Shown here: one piece after another, positions 1 through 4,521 of the stretch
How the letters are laid out: each line of letters opens with the position of its first letter
How positions within the stretch are numbered: the first letter of the stretch is position 1
Assembly (NCBI GenBank): GCA_946531785.1
Contig: CAMNAT010000163.1
Span: 1-5,596, forward strand
Origin: an uncultured Oscillospiraceae bacterium
GTDB taxonomy: Bacteria; Bacillota; Clostridia; UBA1381
DNA: 5,596 nucleotides
Direction: 5' to 3'
Notes under the pieces: model-generated
Seen by the model: the letters and a program-made list of their open reading frames with translations, nothing else
Database searches by the model: none
What the model was told of the DNA's origin: nothing
Position numbers and translations under genes: made by a program

Positions 1-6
1 GGTTAT

Positions 7-33
7 GTTAAACACGCATATTTACGTGTTAAC
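7..33. repeat. Imperfect inverted repeat downstream of the 431-codon minus-strand ORF
   Basis: GTTAAACACG (7-16) faces CGTGTTAAC (25-33) across the 8-base loop CATATTTA; the arms match except for one extra A on the left. It lies just past the stop codon of the minus-strand gene ending at 42, so it could form a 3' hairpin in that transcript. No T tract follows on the minus strand (the next bases are ATAACC), so a classical intrinsic terminator is not well supported. It may instead be an operator for a gene to the left of the window. Confidence 0.35.
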
Positions 34-41
34 GAGGCAGT

Positions 42-1277
42 TTAAGCCTTTTCTTCAGGTTCGGAGCCAATGTGTATCCACAGCATAGCGAAAAGCACTA
101 TGCTTATCCCGCCGCCGATAAGTCCTATCGGCTTGCGGAGATCGCTCCTTATGAGCTTGGGGAAGGACATGACCTTCCTGATGTCGAACATCTTGAATGC
201 CTTGGGCTGCGGCGCGATCGTGCCGCGCGCCTTCTTGTAAAGGAGGCGGTTATGCGTATATGCCTCCTTTGCGTTTTCAAGCTCCAGATCCGAGAGCGGT
301 ATCGCGTCGCACTGGACCATAACGAGCTGATAACCGTCCTCTATCGCACTTGTCCGCCGGAGCAGCGCAAAGTTATAGAACGCATTGTCTGTTGCGAACC
401 GCGCATAATACAGCTGCTCTCCCATATCGTAGAGGTTGGTCAGCGAGTAAAAGATGTTGTCGGTATCCTCCGTCGCCAGCGCCGCGTTGTACTCGTTTAT
501 GTCCGCATACTGACCTATGTCAAGATAGCTGTGTCTTGCCGCGCGGCTCAGCACCTTTTCTATTTTTGCCAGCTCATCCTCATATACCCTGTCGGCGATG
601 TCGGGGTAAGACACACTGTTTGCCGACGAATTTTTAAGGTATGAGAAGAAGTCGCTCAGGCAGTAGTTTCCGCCCGAAACATCCGTTTCGGGATGTAAAA
701 CATCCTTATTGAAGCTAAGCACGCCCGTCTCCTCGACCAGTACGGGAGCGGTCATGTAGCTGAACCCTTCACCGTTTATCGCGGTGTAGAATTCCGATCT
801 TGTCTTTATTCCGTTCGTGTATTCGTTATAGATTATGTATCTTTTCTCTGCATTATAGCCTACCGTCATCTCGCCCCAGACACCCTCGGGGAGGTTATAT
901 CCCTTTGAAATAATGTTGACGAGTGACACATCCCTTTTACCCTCATCGTATACATAGATGGATGCCGACACACACCCGCGGGCGGGGTCGGACTTGAATA
1001 TAACAAGGTATTGGCTTGAATTGTTGTCGAAATCTATTATGTCTGAATATATGACTCCTGCGGGATAGATGCCCGCGGCGGGGTTTATCTCCTTGTATCC
1101 TCCGAGCTCGTCGGTAGTGAGCACTCCGAGGCTTGCCATCTCGCTGTTGAGCTTCCGCGCAAAAACGGATGCTTTGTCGCCGGTATAGTCGTCGGCATAA
1201 ACTGTGATGCACATCAGCGTGGACAGGATGGTAAAGGCGCATATCAGACATAACAGCCGATAAAGCCGCTTTCTCAG
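42..1277 (-). CDS. Exported protein of unknown function with a C-terminal membrane segment
   Basis: I do not recognise this family. The reading frame is open up to an ATG at 1337 (431 codons); residues below are counted from there. Residues 21-48 form a Sec signal peptide: basic LRKRLYR, a hydrophobic core, then VYA, with likely cleavage before DDY at 49. A mostly polar domain of about 350 residues follows. It contains an acidic DFDNNSSQYLVIF stretch (102-114) recalling the metal-binding or FG-GAP-like loops of secreted proteins, and a charged, probably helical region around 250-370. Residues 404-424 are a single hydrophobic segment, followed by a short acidic tail ending SEPEEKA. The product is probably extracytoplasmic and membrane-tethered. 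The start is uncertain: a good promoter places transcription start at about 1336-1338, leaving the ATG at 1337 with no leader, and the ATG at 1304 has no ribosome binding site. A strong AAGGGGG site lies 7 bases before a CTG at 1277, which I adopt as the likely start. It is divergent from the SGNH hydrolase. Confidence is high for the gene and low for its function. Confidence 0.85.
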   Translation of the reverse strand: MRKRLYRLLCLICAFTILSTLMCITVYADDYTGDKASVFARKLNSEMASLGVLTTDELGGYKEINPAAGIYPAGVIYSDIIDFDNNSSQYLVIFKSDPARGCVSASIYVYDEGKRDVSLVNIISKGYNLPEGVWGEMTVGYNAEKRYIIYNEYTNGIKTRSEFYTAINGEGFSYMTAPVLVEETGVLSFNKDVLHPETDVSGGNYCLSDFFSYLKNSSANSVSYPDIADRVYEDELAKIEKVLSRAARHSYLDIGQYADINEYNAALATEDTDNIFYSLTNLYDMGEQLYYARFATDNAFYNFALLRRTSAIEDGYQLVMVQCDAIPLSDLELENAKEAYTHNRLLYKKARGTIAPQPKAFKMFDIRKVMSFPKLIRSDLRKPIGLIGGGISIVLFAMLWIHIGSEPEEKA

Positions 1278-1284
1278 TTTTATG

Positions 1285-1292
1285 CCCCCTTT
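1285..1292 (-). promoter_or_regulatory. Ribosome binding site suggesting a CTG start at 1277
   Basis: Read on the minus strand the sequence is AAAGGGGG, then seven bases CATAAAA, then CTG (1277-1275). AAGGGGG can pair with the anti-Shine-Dalgarno sequence along its whole length, with one G-U wobble in place of the A of AAGGAGG. Neither in-frame ATG further upstream (1337 and 1304) has a comparable site. Starting at 1277 gives a compact signal peptide beginning with basic residues. CTG initiation is rare in bacteria, so this is a proposal, not a certainty. Confidence 0.5.
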
Positions 1293-1342
1293 CCCGCTTG
1301 TCATTTGTATTGGGCGGAATAGACTACTATCCACCATAATCT

Positions 1343-1371
1343 ATTCTAGCAAAAAATTTATTACATTTCAA
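1343..1371 (-). promoter_or_regulatory. Sigma-A-type promoter for the minus-strand exported protein gene
   Basis: On the minus strand, TTGAAA (1371-1366) is followed by a 17-base spacer and TAGAAT (1348-1343). Each hexamer has one mismatch to consensus and the spacing is optimal. Transcription would start at about 1336-1338, on top of the first in-frame ATG. That ATG would have to be used leaderless, which is the main argument for a start further downstream. The -35 box overlaps the inverted repeat TTACAT/ATGTAA (1361-1380). Confidence 0.7.
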
Positions 1372-1380
1372 CTTATGTAA
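1361..1380. repeat. Inverted repeat TTACAT-N8-ATGTAA, candidate operator
   Basis: TTACAT (1361-1366) and ATGTAA (1375-1380) are perfect 6-base inverted arms separated by 8 bases. The element overlaps the -35 box of the minus-strand promoter, where a bound protein would block RNA polymerase. TTACATTT recurs as a direct copy at 1405-1412. No regulator is encoded in the window, so the binding role is inferred from position alone, and short AT-rich arms can arise by chance. Confidence 0.35.
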
Positions 1381-1383
1381 CCT

Positions 1384-1407
1384 TAAACATACTTGACATA
1401 ATGTTTA
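1384..1407. repeat. Inverted repeat TAAACAT-N10-ATGTTTA, candidate operator
   Basis: TAAACAT (1384-1390) and ATGTTTA (1401-1407) are perfect 7-base arms around a 10-base centre, ACTTGACATA. It sits between the two divergent promoters, its centre about 25 bases from that of the neighbouring TTACAT/ATGTAA repeat. The shared ACAT/ATGT core suggests related sites for one dimeric regulator serving both genes. This is inference from sequence symmetry only. Confidence 0.35.
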
Positions 1408-1424
1408 CATTTATTACGGGGATG

Positions 1425-1453
1425 TTGACATGGGCTTGTGCATATGATAGAAT
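1425..1453 (+). promoter_or_regulatory. Sigma-A-type promoter for the SGNH hydrolase gene
   Basis: TTGACA (1425-1430), a perfect -35 hexamer, is followed by a 17-base spacer and TAGAAT (1448-1453), one mismatch from consensus. A TG dinucleotide at 1445-1446 gives an extended -10 (TGA-TAGAAT). Transcription would begin near 1460, leaving a leader of about 44 bases before the TTG start at 1504. It is divergent from the minus-strand promoter, with 53 bases between the two -35 boxes. Confidence 0.8.
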
Positions 1454-1492
1454 TGAGATAGACAGAGGTAACATAAATTATAAACGAATGGC

Positions 1493-1498
1493 GGGTGA
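1493..1498 (+). promoter_or_regulatory. Ribosome binding site supporting the TTG start at 1504
   Basis: GGGTGA, within GCGGGTGA, resembles the 3' half of the AGGAGGTGA consensus and ends 5 bases before the TTG at 1504. A nearby ATG at 1488 is in another frame and would give only a short unrelated peptide. Starting at the TTG places the basic residues KR immediately before a hydrophobic stretch, as expected for a signal peptide. Confidence 0.6.
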
Positions 1499-1503
1499 CA
1501 TAA

Positions 1504-2949
1504 TTGAAACGGCTTATAATTACGGCGGCGCTCATGGCGCAGCTTTCAGCACCTGCTGCGGCATTTGCGGCGGATGGCGGGTATATGAAGGATCCCGGCA
1601 ACACCCTGCTTTTCGACTTCGGCGCGACTCATGAGGACGGCTGGATAAGAGCAGACTCAAAAACGAAATATACTCCCGAGCGCGGCTACGGCTTCACGAT
1701 GGTGTCCTATGTATCTGATGTCCCCTCCCGCGGCTCCGGCGTGCTGTCGGACGCGGTAAGGATAAGCTATCATGATCGTAAAAAAACCGCGTTCCGCGTC
1801 GATCTGCCCGATGGGGTATATGAGCTTTCACTGTATTCGGGGGATATATCGTATATGAATGTCACCATTGACGGCTATCCGGTGATCTTTGACCTTGCCG
1901 CGCCGTCGAACGAGGCGCGCGTTGAGGTCGCGGTGACGGGCGGAAGCGTAGATATAGGGCTTGACCGCGGCGCAGGCGGCATGGAGCTTGCGATGGCGGC
2001 ACTGACCGTTACGCGCAAAAGCGATATAGCAGAGCGCCGACCGTGGATATTTATCCTTGGTGACTCCACCGCGGCAACAAGGTACCCTCTCCTGCTGCCG
2101 CAGCCGTTTGAGGAAGGCTGGCAGGGCGGCTGGGGACAGATGCTCGGCGCGTATCTGCCGGAGTATTATGTCCATAACATATCAATCGGCGGCATGGGAA
2201 CGCGTGAGCAGCTTGCCGCGCTTGGCGGCAGTCTGCATTTTGCAGAAGACGGCGACTATGTCATCATCTCGCTCGGCATAAACGACTTCGGCGTGATAGA
2301 TGAGGATGAATATAAAGACAACCTGAAGAAGATAATTACCGCGATCCGCGGCATGGGCTGCGTGCCGATCGTGATGAGTGACGCGGCGACGCGGCGGGAA
2401 TATAAGGACGGTACCTTCGGCGATATGTGCTATGCCAACGCCGCAAAGGCGACCGCGGACGAGACCGGCGCGGCGTTTTATGATCTGCACGCGGCACACG
2501 CGGAGTATCTCAAAGCGCTCGACGGCGGCGAGGGGATGTTCCTGTTATATAACGGCATCCGCGATCAGCTTCACCCGAACCGCGGCGGCGCGGGGCAGCT
2601 CGCGCGGCTCGTTTATGAGGGCTTCTCGGCGCTTACGGGCGCAGGAACGGAGTATGATGTACTGGATAAGCCGCTCATAAAATGCCGCATAAGGGATAAG
2701 AACACATTGGAGCTTATAAGCACCGCGCCGTATGAGGCGCGGGCGGCGCTCATATCGCCGGTATATGTATCCGGAAAATGCGAGCGTGTGAAAAGCAAAG
2801 CAATAACGCTTCCGGCATACGATCCGCTGACACCGGAGCAGCATATTTTTGCCGACCTCTCCGGCTTCGATCCCGGCAGCGGCATATATCTCATATCAGA
2901 CAGCGGCACTGCCGTGATCGGATATGATGAGAGGATAAGGAAAAGGTGA
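1504..2949 (+). CDS. Exported SGNH/GDSL hydrolase, CE12 rhamnogalacturonan acetylesterase-like
   Basis: This is a 481-residue protein with a TTG start and a Sec signal peptide (KRLI, hydrophobic core, AAAFA, cleavage around 22-23). Residues about 35-170 form a beta-rich N-terminal domain opening with LLFDFG and containing TPERGYGF, an arrangement I associate with rhamnogalacturonan acetylesterases that carry an accessory beta-sandwich. The catalytic SGNH domain spans about 180-380: block I GDSTAA with nucleophile Ser188; GGWGQML at 208-214; block II around NISIGG (225-230); block III GIND with Asn260; block V DQLHPN with Asp354 and His357. The full catalytic set is therefore present. A C-terminal region of about 100 residues (385-481) looks beta-rich and has no function I can name. 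It probably removes acetyl or similar ester groups from plant polysaccharide such as pectin, outside the cell. Block II reads GGMGT where CE12 enzymes usually have GGRSS, so the substrate may differ. It has its own promoter at 1425-1453, and no terminator is visible before the next gene. Confidence 0.88.
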   Translation: MKRLIITAALMAQLSAPAAAFAADGGYMKDPGNTLLFDFGATHEDGWIRADSKTKYTPERGYGFTMVSYVSDVPSRGSGVLSDAVRISYHDRKKTAFRVDLPDGVYELSLYSGDISYMNVTIDGYPVIFDLAAPSNEARVEVAVTGGSVDIGLDRGAGGMELAMAALTVTRKSDIAERRPWIFILGDSTAATRYPLLLPQPFEEGWQGGWGQMLGAYLPEYYVHNISIGGMGTREQLAALGGSLHFAEDGDYVIISLGINDFGVIDEDEYKDNLKKIITAIRGMGCVPIVMSDAATRREYKDGTFGDMCYANAAKATADETGAAFYDLHAAHAEYLKALDGGEGMFLLYNGIRDQLHPNRGGAGQLARLVYEGFSALTGAGTEYDVLDKPLIKCRIRDKNTLELISTAPYEARAALISPVYVSGKCERVKSKAITLPAYDPLTPEQHIFADLSGFDPGSGIYLISDSGTAVIGYDERIRKR

Positions 2950-2955
2950 AATGTA

Positions 2956-2984
2956 TTGACTTTTATATACACAGCTTGTATAAT
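2956..2984 (+). promoter_or_regulatory. Near-consensus sigma-A promoter for the phosphorylase gene
   Basis: TTGACT (2956-2961), a 17-base spacer and a perfect TATAAT (2979-2984) lie in the 66-base gap between the SGNH gene and the phosphorylase. Transcription would start near 2991, giving a leader of about 25 bases carrying the GGAGG site. The phosphorylase can thus be expressed on its own, although read-through from the upstream gene is also possible because no terminator separates them. Confidence 0.85.
2966..2982. repeat. Palindrome TATACA-N5-TGTATA overlapping the promoter, candidate operator
   Basis: TATACA (2966-2971) and TGTATA (2977-2982) are perfect 6-base inverted arms around CAGCT. 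The element fills most of the spacer and enters the -10 box, the classic position for a repressor operator. A strong promoter with an overlapping palindrome suggests controlled, possibly inducible, expression of the phosphorylase. No regulator gene is present in the window, and part of the symmetry comes from the TATAAT box itself. Confidence 0.45.
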
Positions 2985-3005
2985 GATAGCATAATATACT
3001 TTTTC

Positions 3006-3010
3006 GGAGG
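3006..3010 (+). promoter_or_regulatory. GGAGG ribosome binding site fixing the lipoprotein start at 3016
   Basis: GGAGG ends 5 bases before the ATG at 3016. This matters because it shows that the signal-peptide-encoding part of the phosphorylase gene is translated. There is no ATG or GTG codon, and no TTG except codon 9 inside the signal peptide, before the enzyme domain begins at about residue 36. Confidence 0.9.
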
Positions 3011-3015
3011 ACAAT

Positions 3016-3930
3016 ATGAAAAAAATACTTACAATTTCTTTGGCATTAGCTCTTGCTCTTGCGGTTGCCGGATGCGCATATAAAAAAGCCGACAGCGAGA
3101 CCGGCACCGACGCAACTGATTACTACTCGCGGCTGGAGCATTGCGCGGAGCAGATCCGCCGGAAAACAGATTTCGTGCCCGATATTGCACTGGTACTCGG
3201 CAGCGGTCTCGGAAATTTCGCGGATAATTTAGATATCACCGCGGAGATCCCATACAGCGAGATAGACGGCTTCCCCGTATCCACCGTTGCGGGGCATGAC
3301 GGCAAGCTGATCTTCTGCACGCTGGGCGGCAAAAAGCTCGCAATTATGAAGGGACGGGTACACTATTACGAGGGCTACAGTGTACATGAGGTCGTGCTTC
3401 CGCTGCGCGTGCTGCACCTGCTCGGGGCAAAGACGGCAATCCTTACAAACGCGGTCGGCGCTATCAACGCAGACTTCAATGTCGGCGACTTTGTGCTGAC
3501 CACCGATCATATCTCAAGCTTTGTCCCCTCGCCGCTGATCGGTGAGAACATAGACAAACTCGGCGAGCGCTTTGTCGATATGTCAAAGGTCTATGACGAG
3601 GAGATGATCTCCATAGCCGAGAGCGTTGCCGCAAGGAACAGCATCCCCGTCCACAGAGGCGTTCTTGTGCAGACCTCCGGACCGCAGTACGAAACGCCGA
3701 CGGAGATACAGATGTACCGCAACGCGGGCGCCGATACGGTCGGCATGAGCACGGTCGTTGAGGCTATCGCCGCGAAGCATATGGGGATGCGCGTCTGCGA
3801 CATCTGCTGCATAACGAATATGGCGGCGGGGCTTCAGGAAAAGCTGTCACACGACGAGGTGCAAAGCTCCTCTGACAACTCATCAAAGAGCTTTGCCACG
3901 CTGGTGAACGGTCTGATCTCGGAGCTATAA
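3016..3930 (+). CDS. Purine nucleoside phosphorylase with a lipoprotein signal peptide
   Basis: This 304-residue protein joins two recognisable parts. Residues 1-20 are a lipoprotein signal: MKK, a hydrophobic Leu/Ala core, and lipobox VAGC with Cys20 as the predicted lipidation site. A polar tether (21-35) leads into a full trimeric-type purine nucleoside phosphorylase (PunA/human PNP family, normally about 270-290 residues and cytosolic). Aligned by eye to human PNP, the catalytic residues are present: GSGLG (62-66, Ser33), His94 (His64), GRVHYYEGY with Arg114, His116 and Tyr118 (Arg84, His86, Tyr88), YET with Glu226 (Glu201), GMST with Met244 and Ser245 (Met219, Ser220), ITN with Asn268 (Asn243), and His279 (His257). 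The Glu/Asn pair predicts phosphorolysis of inosine and guanosine to base plus (deoxy)ribose-1-phosphate, and argues against methylthioadenosine phosphorylase. Oddities are AVGA instead of the usual AAGG at 146-149 and STVVE instead of STVPE. The signal predicts anchoring on the outer face of the membrane. It has its own promoter and RBS, and ends at a bidirectional terminator. Confidence 0.93.
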   Translation: MKKILTISLALALALAVAGCAYKKADSETGTDATDYYSRLEHCAEQIRRKTDFVPDIALVLGSGLGNFADNLDITAEIPYSEIDGFPVSTVAGHDGKLIFCTLGGKKLAIMKGRVHYYEGYSVHEVVLPLRVLHLLGAKTAILTNAVGAINADFNVGDFVLTTDHISSFVPSPLIGENIDKLGERFVDMSKVYDEEMISIAESVAARNSIPVHRGVLVQTSGPQYETPTEIQMYRNAGADTVGMSTVVEAIAAKHMGMRVCDICCITNMAAGLQEKLSHDEVQSSSDNSSKSFATLVNGLISEL

Positions 3931-3937
3931 TACGCAG

Positions 3938-3980
3938 GATACTAAAAAGGAACTCGCCCCGGAGTTCCTTTTTTAGTATC
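3938..3980. terminator. Bidirectional intrinsic terminator between convergent genes
   Basis: GATACTAAAAAGGAACTC (3938-3955) pairs with GAGTTCCTTTTTTAGTATC (3962-3980) around a 6-base GC-rich loop, with one extra T on the right arm. The core AGGAACTC/GAGTTCCT is flanked by A5 on one side and T6 on the other, so it has a U tract in either transcript. It begins 7 bases after the phosphorylase stop and its right end overlaps the stop codon of the minus-strand membrane protein gene (3979-3981). It should insulate the two convergent units. Confidence 0.92.
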
Positions 3981-4521
3981 ATTTGTGAGGCTCGAAGCCC
4001 AGCTCCTCCTGCATCAGGAATATCAGCGGGATCCCCAGAACTATCGGGAATGCCGCGGTGTTAAGCACGACCATTACCGCAAACAGCGCGGCATCCACAT
4101 CCGGATATACGAGCGCGACGGCAGGCGTTATTATAGCCGAGGTTATCACCGCCGTGATGATGACCACCGCTATATGCTTGAGGATATTTTTGCCCGTCCG
4201 GAGCGAAAAGCTCTCCTTTGAGATACGCGTCCAGTACAGGTATATGAGATAAGGCCCGCCGAAATTGGCGATAAAGCCCGCTATGCACGACCATCTGAGG
4301 CTGTCGCTCACAATATCGGTGATAAGGTTGCCCGCCGCGAACGCAAGGCAGCCCTGAGGACCGAAGAATACGGCGTATATGGGCCCTAAAAGCGTTACGG
4401 GGCGTATATCCGTAAATCCCGGTATCACCTCCATGACCTTGAACGGGATCGATACGACAAGGTACACGATGACCTGGAGCAGGAAGGTCAGTAAAACATC
4501 AGATATCTTCTTATCCTTCAT
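3979..4521 (-). CDS. Six-helix membrane protein, probable ECF-transporter S component-like
   Basis: This 180-residue, very hydrophobic protein has about six predicted membrane segments (roughly 8-29, 40-57, 57-72, 75-97, 113-138 and 145-170). Size and helix count match the substrate-capture (S) subunits of energy-coupling-factor vitamin and micronutrient importers. The stretch from about 36 to 70, with IRPVTLLGP, FGPQG and GNLITD, resembles conserved small-residue and acidic motifs I associate with QueT-like and other uncharacterised S-component-like families; this is recognition by eye. The substrate cannot be assigned. No EcfT or EcfA ATPase gene is in the window, so it would have to share a module encoded elsewhere, or else work alone. 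Its ATG at 4521 lies inside the end of the upstream transporter gene (11-base overlap), with AAGGGGG 9 bases upstream as ribosome binding site. The two are therefore probably translationally coupled. Confidence 0.72.
   Translation of the reverse strand: MKDKKISDVLLTFLLQVIVYLVVSIPFKVMEVIPGFTDIRPVTLLGPIYAVFFGPQGCLAFAAGNLITDIVSDSLRWSCIAGFIANFGGPYLIYLYWTRISKESFSLRTGKNILKHIAVVIITAVITSAIITPAVALVYPDVDAALFAVMVVLNTAAFPIVLGIPLIFLMQEELGFEPHK

Noticed and set aside
66..128. LPxTG-type sortase anchor at the C terminus of the exported protein
   Set aside because: There is no LPxTG-like motif before the hydrophobic segment and the tail after it is acidic, not basic.
72..644. 190-codon plus-strand open frame opposite the exported protein gene
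   Set aside because: It is antisense to a gene with a clear signal peptide, membrane segment and promoter; its own product is Arg/His/Cys-rich with no domain, and no ribosome binding site was seen.
943..1251. 102-codon minus-strand frame inside the exported protein gene
   Set aside because: Same strand, shifted frame; an Arg/His-rich low-plausibility product and no start signal.
1393..1398. Second TTGACA as an additional plus-strand promoter
   Set aside because: No -10-like hexamer occurs 16-18 bases downstream (the sequence there is ACGGGG).
1488..1490. ATG just upstream of the SGNH gene as an alternative start
   Set aside because: It is in a different frame from the hydrolase and would give an unrelated short peptide; the in-frame TTG at 1504 has the ribosome binding site and signal peptide.
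2378..2680. 100-codon plus-strand frame within the SGNH gene
   Set aside because: Arg/Ala/Thr-rich shadow of the catalytic domain frame, typical of GC-rich codon positions read out of phase.
2950..3015. Terminator between the SGNH hydrolase and the phosphorylase
   Set aside because: The only symmetry there is the AT-rich TATACA/TGTATA palindrome on the promoter, with no GC-rich stem and no T tract after it.
3016..3930. Methylthioadenosine phosphorylase instead of purine nucleoside phosphorylase
   Set aside because: The base-binding positions are Glu226 and Asn268 (ITN), as in 6-oxopurine PNPs, not the aspartates of methylthioadenosine phosphorylases.
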